Source of the DNA: a virus
IMG/VR virus record: IMGVR_UViG_3300005289_000007
Coordinates: 1 to 46,798 of that record
Reading direction: 5' to 3' (one strand)
Length of the DNA: 46,798 nt
Part shown: in pieces, positions 16,318 through 22,527 of the stretch
Numbering within the stretch: the stretch's first letter is position 1
Layout of the letters: the number at the start of each line of letters is the position of its first letter
Notes under the pieces: generated by a model
What the model was told of the DNA's origin: nothing
Databases searched by the model: none
What the model saw: only the letters and a program-made list of their open reading frames with translations
Program-made: the position numbers and the translations under genes

Positions 16318-17212
16318 GTAAGATACTCCTTATTTGATTGTCCGAATAAAGCTTTGGGTCTTTATCCGATTTGATTAGTGTAACCTTATGTCCCTGCATA
16401 CTCAGGGAATGCGCCAAGCGGCGGGTCGCTTTTCTACCGGCCTTGTCGGGGTCCATCCATAGACCGAAGCGTAAACTAGTAGCTTCAGTCCTGTACCACT
16501 CCACTTGCTGAACTTCTTTACCTGCTCGTAGTTTCGTAAGTAGCTCTGCAATACGTTCCACGTTGACCGCTGTACCGAGTAGGGAACATGATGCGACATG
16601 ACGTCCAACGCGAATTGTCGAGAGTACGTCTTCTGTGAGCACAATATCGAAAAGATCATGCGTTCCCGCAGCTTTAGCGGAAGGAAGCGTAGTGCGGTTA
16701 TCAGAAAAATAGATTGCACGTTCAGGCTCCTTATGTTTAAGTATGTACTTAGGCTTCTGGTGCTTGTCCACGGACCTCGCTAGAAAACCTAATAAGGGGC
16801 CCGATGGATTTGAATGGATTGTATTTGAATACTTCAAAATTGGGATGACAACCCGGTTCAAGCTTTCTGACCACTGGATTGAGTAAGCTGTCCATAACGA
16901 TGCGGTCAAACCTGCGCCCAACAACCATTCCATCGCGCTTGGCTTTGTCGATACCTCCTTCAAATCCGTGGGCAATGATACGTGCTTCGACAGCAGCAAA
17001 GTCTGCGTGGACAATCTGATCTGCTCCAACTCTGCGAGCGTCCTCATGCCATGCGGCGAGAACCTTAGCGGCTGTTGCGGATCGCACCGGAAGCACCATG
17101 CTCGGTATCCTGTTGCATCGTGCGAGACTATGCAGCTTTTGTCCGGACCGCAGCACTCTACTTTCCGTCTTTGGCCGTAGGGTAGACTTTTCGCTAGGCG
17201 CAACCAATCCAT
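16286..17212 (-). CDS. DNA primase (zinc-binding and TOPRIM domains)
   Basis: A 308-aa primase. The N-terminus has a zinc-ribbon-like Cys/His cluster (Cys20, Cys21, Cys27, His31, Cys40, Cys43). The TOPRIM domain shows the acidic residue in VLTEDVLS and the DxD in LWMDPDKAGRK. It makes RNA primers for lagging-strand synthesis with the adjacent helicase. ATG 17212 is supported by AAGGAG ten bases upstream, and an in-frame stop lies three codons before it, so the start cannot be further upstream. The first 464 bases are shared, in another frame, with the kinase-like ORF. Confidence 0.93.
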   Translation of the reverse strand: MDWLRLAKSLPYGQRRKVECCGPDKSCIVSHDATGYRAWCFRCDPQQPLRFSPHGMRTLAELEQIRLSTQTLLLSKHVSLPTDLKEVSTKPSAMEWLLGAGLTASLWTAYSIQWSESLNRVVIPILKYSNTIHSNPSGPLLGFLARSVDKHQKPKYILKHKEPERAIYFSDNRTTLPSAKAAGTHDLFDIVLTEDVLSTIRVGRHVASCSLLGTAVNVERIAELLTKLRAGKEVQQVEWYRTEATSLRFGLWMDPDKAGRKATRRLAHSLSMQGHKVTLIKSDKDPKLYSDNQIRSILLDRHSTVEAP

Positions 17213-18020
17213 GCTTCTCTAGCTCCTTCTTGTGTCCTTTATCCAAGAACTTAAGTGCTTCTTGCTGCCAAGGATGTAGTTTAGCGCCAACAATACTAGC
17301 GAACTCTTTGAACTTAACATCCTCGTACAGCTTATTTATCTGCCCGGCATCCCACTTAACAACATGATCGTAGATAGCTCGACCATACGGCTTTTCTTGC
17401 ATCAGCGTGGTTGAACGCTCAGCGGGGGTATCAACCTGCCTAACAGTAATATCTACTCGCCCACCGGCAGCAGTATACCGCTCTAATAGCTTAGGCACAT
17501 TCACCGCAGTACTAGTGTAAGGATCAGTGAGAACCTTAACTGCCCGGTTATCTGGCCTATGCATATAGTTACCTGCATGCATATCTGTGAAGTTTCCTAG
17601 ATGATTAAGCAAGCAATGTAGCCAAGGACCATCCGAAATGTGCCCTTGCTCGACCAGCCAATTTGCACGTCGCTTTCCATCCCATAAATCACCAACACCC
17701 GGTACAAGTCGCTCTACCTCAGCAATAACAATAGTACCAGCATTCTTCATTGCAAATACACGCATCAGATGCGGGCTCTGGTGACTGTACTCAAGGCAAT
17801 GCATAGCATACGCAATCCAACCATCAGTCAGAACATTGCATACTTTAAACACGGTATCCTTGTTGTAAGGATTTTCCACAACACAACCATAAGACCCATT
17901 ACCCAGTACAGTGTACCCAAACTCATTTGAGAGGTGCTCCCGGATACTATAAATGTCTTGAAGTCGGGAACTCTTGGCAGCTACCGCCAATCTGTTCATG
18001 TACTGCAATGAAGAAGCCAT
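16749..18020 (-). CDS. Protein kinase-like protein whose 3' third overlaps the primase gene
   Basis: A 423-aa ORF. Residues 1-170 show a protein-kinase pattern: glycine loop LGNGSYGCVV (39-48), a candidate ATP-contacting lysine in TVFKV (Lys59), the catalytic-loop pattern DxxxxN as DMHAGN (Asp146, Asn151) and an Asp in LTDPY (166). T7 gp0.7 is an early Ser/Thr kinase, giving a functional precedent but not clear homology. From residue about 270 the frame continues for 153 codons inside the primase gene. This may be true overprinting, or the protein may end earlier in related phages. Kinase activity is an inference. Confidence 0.7.
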   Translation of the reverse strand: MASSLQYMNRLAVAAKSSRLQDIYSIREHLSNEFGYTVLGNGSYGCVVENPYNKDTVFKVCNVLTDGWIAYAMHCLEYSHQSPHLMRVFAMKNAGTIVIAEVERLVPGVGDLWDGKRRANWLVEQGHISDGPWLHCLLNHLGNFTDMHAGNYMHRPDNRAVKVLTDPYTSTAVNVPKLLERYTAAGGRVDITVRQVDTPAERSTTLMQEKPYGRAIYDHVVKWDAGQINKLYEDVKFKEFASIVGAKLHPWQQEALKFLDKGHKKELEKHGLVAPSEKSTLRPKTESRVLRSGQKLHSLARCNRIPSMVLPVRSATAAKVLAAWHEDARRVGADQIVHADFAAVEARIIAHGFEGGIDKAKRDGMVVGRRFDRIVMDSLLNPVVRKLEPGCHPNFEVFKYNPFKSIGPLIRFSSEVRGQAPEA

Positions 18021-18027
18021 AGTTCAC

Positions 18028-18234
18028 CTATTGATTAGGAACTCCGCAACCTCTGCGCTCCAGTTCCTCATTACGGGCCAAGTTATCGAATACTTGCTGA
18101 TCGGTCATTAGCTCGATCTGCTTGGGTGTATAGCGTACTACTCTATCGTTAGGGCCACAAGCCTCAACGGGCACTCCAACGCTCAAGCAACCGCTTACGA
18201 GCATCAGTAGTGCGCATACTTTCAATACGTGCAC
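18028..18234 (-). CDS. Rz1-like outer-membrane spanin lipoprotein
   Basis: A 68-aa lipoprotein starting at GTG 18234, which is nine bases after AAGGAGG. The lipobox MLVSGC ends a short signal sequence, so Cys would be lipidated and the protein anchored in the outer membrane. It begins inside the Rz-like gene in another frame (71-base overlap), the classic nested Rz/Rz1 arrangement. Spanins fuse inner and outer membranes in the last step of lysis of Gram-negative hosts. Confidence 0.85.
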   Translation of the reverse strand: MHVLKVCALLMLVSGCLSVGVPVEACGPNDRVVRYTPKQIELMTDQQVFDNLARNEELERRGCGVPNQ

Positions 18235-18415
18235 GTTCAAGAGCCTCCTTCTGCATCCGAGACAGCCCTGCTTGTATCTGCTTGGCCTTCTCTGCGTTCG
18301 CTCCGGACTTCTTTAGTGTAAGGACAATCCCGCCTATCGAGGCAAGGACAGTCAACCCAACTAGAGCATACATTACCCACTTGTTTAATCCAACGGCCTG
18401 TAATACTGTCAACAT
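18164..18415 (-). CDS. Rz-like inner-membrane spanin
   Basis: An 83-aa protein starting at ATG 18415, eight bases after GGGAAG. It has one N-terminal transmembrane segment (VMYALVGLTVLASIGGIVLTL) and a charged helical periplasmic domain rich in Lys, Arg, Glu and Gln, likely coiled coil. With the nested Rz1 lipoprotein it forms a two-component spanin. It is shorter than lambda Rz (153 aa), but layout and topology agree. A TTG six bases upstream is an alternative start. Confidence 0.83.
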   Translation of the reverse strand: MLTVLQAVGLNKWVMYALVGLTVLASIGGIVLTLKKSGANAEKAKQIQAGLSRMQKEALERARIESMRTTDARKRLLERWSAR

Positions 18416-18430
18416 GATCAAATCTTCCCT

Positions 18431-18553
18431 TTACATAATCCATGACAGTAGCCACAAGATAAACAACGTAGCTGCAATAGTGCAACCTACTGTCACAATG
18501 ACAACCTTAAAGAACACTCGACCTAGTACTTCTAGTACCCAATCGTTACCCAT
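18431..18553 (-). CDS. 40-aa single-span membrane peptide (candidate holin)
   Basis: A 40-aa peptide starting at ATG 18553, which overlaps the preceding stop as TAATG. Residues 14-39 form one hydrophobic span (FFKVVIVTVGCTIAATLFI and onward) with a small polar, acidic N-terminus. It sits between the 72-aa gene and the Rz gene. Size and location suggest a pinholin or other holin-related function in the lysis cassette. It is too short for routine gene calling. Confidence 0.7.
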   Translation of the reverse strand: MGNDWVLEVLGRVFFKVVIVTVGCTIAATLFILWLLSWIM

Positions 18554-18771
18554 TAATGTAGTTCCTTGTGGAAATTCCGGTTGAAGTCCAAGGCGGCGAG
18601 ATACGGGCTTTTACCAAACCCGGCCACACCATCTTGCAGATTGTCGCCGTGAAGCCAGCAATATTGGTTGCCGTCGATGCTTAGCTTCGCACCAAAGATG
18701 ATGACCAAATTCATTTCGGCGGTTTCTATGATACGTCCTTCATCGACGCCTGATACATAATCGTGCTCCAT
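18553..18771 (-). CDS. Conserved-type small phage protein (72 aa) in the lysis cassette
   Basis: A 72-aa protein with the pattern NQYCWLHGDNLQDGVAGFG followed by SPYLAALDF. I recognise this G..C...G.nLQ.GvaGFG.tP..A..dF pattern from many small uncharacterised phage and prophage proteins. The ATG at 18771 shares TAATG with the stop of the 25-aa peptide, and its own stop shares TAATG with the 40-aa peptide. Function is unknown; its place in the lysis cassette does not prove a lysis role. Confidence 0.75.
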   Translation of the reverse strand: MEHDYVSGVDEGRIIETAEMNLVIIFGAKLSIDGNQYCWLHGDNLQDGVAGFGKSPYLAALDFNRNFHKELH

Positions 18772-18848
18772 TACATCATACCTTTCACTAGCAAGTACGA
18801 ATACGCACCTACTACTAGTAATAGACCAAATACGCCCATAACTTGCAT
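18771..18848 (-). CDS. 25-aa membrane micropeptide
   Basis: A 25-aa ORF, MQVMGVFGLLLVVGAYSYLLVKGMM, which is almost entirely one transmembrane span ending in a Lys. Its ATG overlaps the endolysin stop as TAATG and its stop overlaps the next ATG as TAATG. Exact coupling on both sides argues for real translation. It could regulate holin or endolysin function. It is well below usual gene-calling limits. Confidence 0.6.
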   Translation of the reverse strand: MQVMGVFGLLLVVGAYSYLLVKGMM

Positions 18849-19669
18849 TAGCTTCGTGCCCACTTATAGAGTGCAATACTAACGAAAGCCAATGCAATAA
18901 TACCAACTACACCACCAGCAATCCACGGACCATATGTCCCAATGAGGCTGATCGTATCGGTAACGGGTTGTACCTGTTCCAGCACAGTCTGCGTATTACC
19001 GGTTCCTTCGACCACGGCAGCCGCACCAGTAGCGCAGGTAGCACCAATACCAGTACCAACGGCGACCTTCTTTGTAAGACTAGTGGTCTTTGGTTCCACA
19101 TAAGGATCATCCTCTGCCGTAGTTCCCGGAATGTCTATACGCAGTGTCTTAGCCTCAAGTAGGATAGCTTCTACCTTCTCGGGCTTGATAAGCGCTTTGT
19201 TAAGTGCGTCACCAATGTAGTATGACTGTCCGCGCTTGAGCCAACGATGCGCACCTTTAACCGGTGCAAGAACTGGAAATGACGCCCATTCCTTAGCAAT
19301 ATTGAGCGCAAATCCAACGTCATTTAGCGTACCGTTAATCCAACGGATGTATCCACGACGCTTGAGCAAGTGATACGCAAGGCGATCCTGTAGGTCCGCA
19401 GAGAATACTTCTCGCCCTGTAAGCTTAAGCTCTTTCTTCAGCCCAATAAGCGTAGCTCGCATGAACTGGTAACGACCGCATGCACTAGAGCCATACGCCT
19501 TAGTCCATGCAGGACCAGCAGCAATGACTTCATCCAGCGTCATCTGCGTAGGTTTACGCTTCAGCTTCCACTGGTTATTACCATAGATAGTGTCGTAGCC
19601 TTGCGGGGCCTCGATCTTACCAAAGTTATCCAGCAAGTAAGCTGCTGGTGCAGGCACTGTACGATCCAT
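18848..19669 (-). CDS. Endolysin, lambda R-like lysozyme fold with C-terminal membrane segment
   Basis: A 273-aa cell-wall hydrolase. The N-terminal 170 residues follow the lambda R-like lysozyme pattern: candidate catalytic Glu20 in GKIEAPQGYDTIYG, then SACGRYQFM (62-70), QDRLAYHLLKRRGY, an INGTL segment and IAKEWASFPV, which matches lambda R's WASLP region. The C-terminus has a Gly/Ala-rich segment and a transmembrane span (WIAGGVVGIIALAFVSIALY). Strong ribosome site AGGAGG precedes ATG 19669. A membrane-tethered endolysin at its C-terminus is unusual; it may need release or act while anchored. Confidence 0.85.
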   Translation of the reverse strand: MDRTVPAPAAYLLDNFGKIEAPQGYDTIYGNNQWKLKRKPTQMTLDEVIAAGPAWTKAYGSSACGRYQFMRATLIGLKKELKLTGREVFSADLQDRLAYHLLKRRGYIRWINGTLNDVGFALNIAKEWASFPVLAPVKGAHRWLKRGQSYYIGDALNKALIKPEKVEAILLEAKTLRIDIPGTTAEDDPYVEPKTTSLTKKVAVGTGIGATCATGAAAVVEGTGNTQTVLEQVQPVTDTISLIGTYGPWIAGGVVGIIALAFVSIALYKWARS

Positions 19670-19678
19670 ACGGACCTC

Positions 19679-20110
19679 CTATAGTTCAGTAAGAGCCGTG
19701 TATTGGTTCTTACAGTATGCTTTAATGAATTTATCGATGTTATCTGGAACTGTCTTGTACGTATCCATGTACCTATTAAGGCCATCCACATAGGCATTAA
19801 GAATAATTACATGTTTGGCACTAGACCCCGTAATACCAAATAGTTCGAACCATGCTGTAGCAAGGTAGATATTTGGTGGTCGGGTAGTGTATGTAACTGC
19901 TACAGTCCACAGCGCTAGTACCCAATCGGATACATCTTGGTATTTAGTATTAACAATAGGAGAATAGACACTCATATGAGTACCCGAAGTATACAGGGCA
20001 TGTTCCCTATTCCACCCAATAGTCGTATAAAGATTACGATCTTTCATGTCAGCCAAGAGCAATTGTGCACCATGGCCGAACGTCTCGATATCCTTATTCG
20101 TAATGCGCAT
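19679..20110 (-). CDS. Hypothetical protein (143 aa)
   Basis: A 143-aa protein, start MRITNKDIETFGHGAQLLLADM, preceded by AGGAGA. It is mixed alpha/beta with aromatic-rich patches (WVLALWTVAVTYTTRPPNIYLATAWFELFG). No family is recognised. It lies between a branched stem-loop region and the endolysin, eight bases before the endolysin ribosome site, so it is probably co-transcribed with lysis genes. Confidence 0.75.
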   Translation of the reverse strand: MRITNKDIETFGHGAQLLLADMKDRNLYTTIGWNREHALYTSGTHMSVYSPIVNTKYQDVSDWVLALWTVAVTYTTRPPNIYLATAWFELFGITGSSAKHVIILNAYVDGLNRYMDTYKTVPDNIDKFIKAYCKNQYTALTEL

Positions 20111-20140
20111 TCTACTCTCCTATTGTTAATTTCGACGCAA

Positions 20141-20235
20141 ACCGATAGCCCAATCAAGGACTATCGGTACGGTATGTTCGTGGCGCTAGGATGCCGTTGC
20201 CCTAGTCATTAAGGTAAGCGCTCTTACCACCACGA
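20141..20235 (-). ncRNA. Branched stem-loop element between genes
   Basis: The 135-base gap folds into a closed junction: TCGTGG (78-83 of 20100s) pairs with CCACGA (20230-20235), enclosing hairpins CTAGG/CCTAG (20186-20205) and GGTAAG/CTTACC (20213-20228). Beside it is a perfect 8-bp hairpin ACCGATAG/CTATCGGT (20141-20168). Such dense pairing in a short gap suggests an RNA processing or stability element, like T7 RNase III sites but more branched. Strand is taken from the direction of transcription. Confidence 0.55.
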
Positions 20236-20245
20236 GTATTAGTAA

Positions 20246-20725
20246 TTACTTACCAGCCTTGTCATCCACGCGGAAGACCTTCATGCCGACAAAGGCACCA
20301 TCAACGACAGTGCTGTACGACTTGAAGCGACGTCCTTCAGCCTTATACGTGCTATTAGCCTGCGTGGTAGCAGACTGCACAGAACGCTTAAGGGCATCCG
20401 GGTCAACGCCTTCCTGAAGCGTAAGGACCATGGAGTGATACTTGTAGGTAACACCATCTTCCTTGAGTACCGGTGCTTCGATCTTATCGAACGGGTACTT
20501 GCTTTCGCGCTTACCAAAGGCAGGGTTGCCCTTGCGAGTGCTTTCCGGCAGATCATCGGCTTCCGCAACGACAATCTCACCAACATTAACTTCCACGCGC
20601 GGGGCGCGGGTCTTGGCTTCAGCAGTGACTTCAGCAGCAACAGCAGCCGTATCGACAGTAGAAGCTTCAGTCTCAGTAGCTTCACCTTCGAGGTTCAGGC
20701 CGAGTTCTGCGAGTGCATCAGACAT
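20246..20725 (-). CDS. Acidic-N-terminus protein sharing an SSB tail motif (159 aa)
   Basis: A 159-aa protein starting at ATG 20725 with GGAGA five bases upstream. It begins MSDALAELGLN, nearly repeating the C-terminal DALAELGLG of the ssDNA-binding protein. An Ala/Glu/Thr-rich acidic stretch follows, then a basic domain (about 75-159) with KGNPAFGKRESKYPFDKI and FKSYSTVVDGAFVGMKVFRVD. It has its own phage promoter and a 290-base leader, which suggests high expression. A role in DNA binding or replication is possible but no family is recognised. Confidence 0.75.
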   Translation of the reverse strand: MSDALAELGLNLEGEATETEASTVDTAAVAAEVTAEAKTRAPRVEVNVGEIVVAEADDLPESTRKGNPAFGKRESKYPFDKIEAPVLKEDGVTYKYHSMVLTLQEGVDPDALKRSVQSATTQANSTYKAEGRRFKSYSTVVDGAFVGMKVFRVDDKAGK

Positions 20726-21011
20726 ATTGTTCTCCGTGTTATGTTTCATGGTCATGCATATGCAGCATCACGTATAGCTGCTGTCCTTTGATTACGACCC
20801 ACTATCGGGCTGCCGATTTATCTTTCGGTCCCTGTAGATTGCGGTACTAGGTCAATATCATTTTCTATCAGTACTATCTTGCAAGGCCCATTAAGGGCAT
20901 AAATTGGCTCTGGCATTCTCTATCTACGTAGCCAGTAATTAAGATCGTGGCATCATCTTCCACGCACCAGAAATCTAAAAGGAACTGTAGCAATGGTCTT
21001 AGCTATGTTCC
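20726..21011 (-). promoter_or_regulatory. Structured 5' leader of the 20246-20725 gene
   Basis: About 290 bases without a convincing gene separate the phage promoter at 21013 from ATG 20725. Immediately downstream of the promoter is a terminator-like hairpin: GGAAC-TAGC paired with GCTA-GTTCC (20981-21011) followed on the minus strand by TTTT (20977-20980). Further hairpins are CGTGG/CCACG (20946-20964 area), GCCC/GGGC (20884-20897 area) and GCAGC/GCTGC just upstream of the gene. This could be an attenuator, a protective 5' structure, or a small RNA. Confidence 0.5.
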
Positions 21012-21012
21012 T

Positions 21013-21024
21013 CCACTTATGAAG
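21013..21024 (-). promoter_or_regulatory. Phage-type promoter, upstream of the 20246-20725 gene
   Basis: Minus strand CTTCATAAGTGG, one of the six intergenic copies, followed by AGGA where three other copies have AATA, AAAT or AAGA. It lies 26 bases after the stop of the 82-aa gene. The start of transcription would fall in or next to the hairpin at 20981-21011. Confidence 0.78.
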
Positions 21025-21050
21025 GTGTACTCTAGGATAGTATTCCTAGA

Positions 21051-21299
21051 TCACACTCCCGCAAGCTCGGCCAGCTTCGCCTTGGCAATCGCGGCAGCAT
21101 TGATGTTGCCACGGATACGCAGGCGCTTCTGAGCGTTTTCGTCAAGCTGCTGGTGCAACTTGTCGTCTAGCTCCACCGATGCGCTCACAGCCGCCTCTCC
21201 GTCCGCAATAAGCTGATCCAGCTTGGCAATGGCGGACGTGAAGTGGTTAAGAACCTTGGCAGGGCTAAATTCTGGATTACGATTAGGAACGAATTTCAT
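21051..21299 (-). CDS. Hypothetical helical protein (82 aa)
   Basis: An 82-aa, largely helical protein (start MKFVPNRNPEFSPAKVLNH) with many Ala, Glu, Lys and Gln, likely a coiled coil over residues 20-75. It is joined to the preceding 148-aa gene by an ATGA overlap. No family is recognised. Confidence 0.72.
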   Translation of the reverse strand: MKFVPNRNPEFSPAKVLNHFTSAIAKLDQLIADGEAAVSASVELDDKLHQQLDENAQKRLRIRGNINAAAIAKAKLAELAGV

Positions 21300-21742
21300 G
21301 CAGTCTTCTCCTTACATATGTAATATTTGTTGGTAGTAGGATCGTAGGTCCACGCATCAAGTGTCAATGCGTACTCCTTGGTTGTCTCTTTGAAGTATCC
21401 CATGACCTTATCAGGTACAGTGGCTCGGATACCGTGCAGATACGCTTTACGTGCACCTTCTCCCGGTACTTGTGGATCAAGGAATAATACAGTATCCTCA
21501 GTACGAAACCACGCGAAACAGTCTGAGTAGAACTTGCTGTTCACAATGAAGCTGCGCTCAGTCTGCCCATTATACATACCGAATAGAGGCTTACAGCCAA
21601 TACCCTTTTCTGCACAGAACTGCATAAGCGCATGCTCTTTGATAATATCATTACCTACTGAGAAGATAATGTATTCCTCGAAACTGGTTGGCCCGAGTGC
21701 CCTGTACTGCCTAGTCTCTACGACTTTCTGTTCTACATTCAT
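21296..21742 (-). CDS. Hypothetical protein (148 aa)
   Basis: A 148-aa alpha/beta protein. I chose ATG 21742 (MNVEQKVVETRQ) because it overlaps the preceding 46-aa gene as ATGA; an earlier in-frame start is six codons upstream. It contains GPTSFEEYIIFSVGNDIIKEH and a C-terminal beta segment WTYDPTTNKYYICKE. No domain is recognised. Confidence 0.72.
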   Translation of the reverse strand: MNVEQKVVETRQYRALGPTSFEEYIIFSVGNDIIKEHALMQFCAEKGIGCKPLFGMYNGQTERSFIVNSKFYSDCFAWFRTEDTVLFLDPQVPGEGARKAYLHGIRATVPDKVMGYFKETTKEYALTLDAWTYDPTTNKYYICKEKTA

Positions 21743-21879
21743 ACTGTGATGTAATCCCATTTCTTTCGAGGCGGCGTAGGCCGATTAGCCTGTGCTGCTC
21801 GATACTTGAAAGAGCCAGTGTTAGTATTAATAAGCCACTGGCTGTACAGTTTGTTAGGAACTTTGATTGTCTTAGGCAA
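21739..21879 (-). CDS. Small basic protein with TTG start (46 aa)
   Basis: A 46-aa ORF starting at TTG 21879, nine bases after a full AAGGAGG ribosome site. It overlaps the stop of the DUF6197-like gene and ends in an ATGA overlap with the next gene, so it fits exactly between its neighbours. The sequence is basic (KTIKVPNKLYSQWLINTNTG, then PTPPRKKWDYITV). The non-ATG start and small size hide it from simple gene calls. Function unknown. Confidence 0.72.
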   Translation of the reverse strand: MPKTIKVPNKLYSQWLINTNTGSFKYRAAQANRPTPPRKKWDYITV

Positions 21880-22156
21880 GGTCAATGGCCTCCTTGAATA
21901 CAGCGATTACTTTTCCTTTGGTAGTCCGAGGATCATCATTAAAGGTTACAATGCCTATACCCGAACAATGCTTCTTAATGACTTCCTTCAGGATATCCCG
22001 AGCCAGTAATTCTGCCATGCCGTATGGACCTGCTGCTGCCTGCAACGCACCCGCTGCACAGTAACAATCCGTATCGGGATCATACATTGCACCCTTCGTC
22101 CAGCCCTTTTTAATAAGCCTAAGTGCTTCCGTTAGTACCTCTTTAGGAGTTGGCAT
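21872..22156 (-). CDS. DUF6197-like small protein (94 aa)
   Basis: A 94-aa protein starting at ATG 22156 (MPTPKEVLTEALRLIKKG), 8 bases after AAGGG. The pattern GWTKGAMYDPDTDCYCAAGALQAAAG matches my recollection of the DUF6197 family, which has a Cys-Ala-x-Gly-Ala-Leu core and is frequent in actinophages and other phages. Function of the family is unknown. The start lies inside the end of the preceding gene. Confidence 0.7.
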   Translation of the reverse strand: MPTPKEVLTEALRLIKKGWTKGAMYDPDTDCYCAAGALQAAAGPYGMAELLARDILKEVIKKHCSGIGIVTFNDDPRTTKGKVIAVFKEAIDLA

Positions 22157-22388
22157 TTGCATAACCCTTCTGTGCACGGCGCTGCCGACGACGATCTGCA
22201 CCCGGCTTCGGGATGGCGTATGCATCCACAATGCCCTTGCGAAGCTGATAAAGCTCTTCCTTAGCGTCTTTATCGCCTTCCAGCTTACGCTTATGCAATG
22301 CTGCCCTATCAATACGCAGTCCACTGCAAAATTGCACAGTGTCGTATGCAGCGCCAATGCGAATTACAGTACCGTTATGCTTAGCCAT
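22143..22388 (-). CDS. Hypothetical basic protein (81 aa)
   Basis: An 81-aa protein, start MAKHNGTVIRIGAAYDTVQF, preceded by GGAGAG. The C-terminal third is very basic (PGADRRRQRRAQKGYANANS), which suggests nucleic-acid binding. It overlaps genes on both sides. No family is recognised. Confidence 0.72.
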   Translation of the reverse strand: MAKHNGTVIRIGAAYDTVQFCSGLRIDRAALHKRKLEGDKDAKEELYQLRKGIVDAYAIPKPGADRRRQRRAQKGYANANS

Positions 22389-22527
22389 GGAACTCTCCGT
22401 TGTTGGCCTTTAGTCTACGTTTCCAATAGCTTGCGTTATGTCCTTGCATAAGCTGCTTAACTATTGACACTCGCTGCTCTGTAGATAAAGAGAGCAGAAT
22501 TAGTTCATCCAGATAATCTACAGTCAT
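22381..22527 (-). CDS. Hypothetical small protein (48 aa)
   Basis: A 48-aa protein starting at ATG 22527 (MTVDYLDELILLSLSTEQR), in an ATGA overlap with the stop of the exported SACT-motif gene. It is helical with a basic end (YWKRRLKANNGEF). It overlaps the next gene by eight bases. Function unknown. Confidence 0.65.
   Translation of the reverse strand: MTVDYLDELILLSLSTEQRVSIVKQLMQGHNASYWKRRLKANNGEFHG

Noticed and set aside
18846-18870. CCACTTATAGAG, similar to the phage promoter motif
   Set aside because: It lies inside the endolysin coding sequence and lacks the CTTC half that is invariant in the six intergenic copies. A similar partial match near 13165 is inside the phosphoesterase gene.
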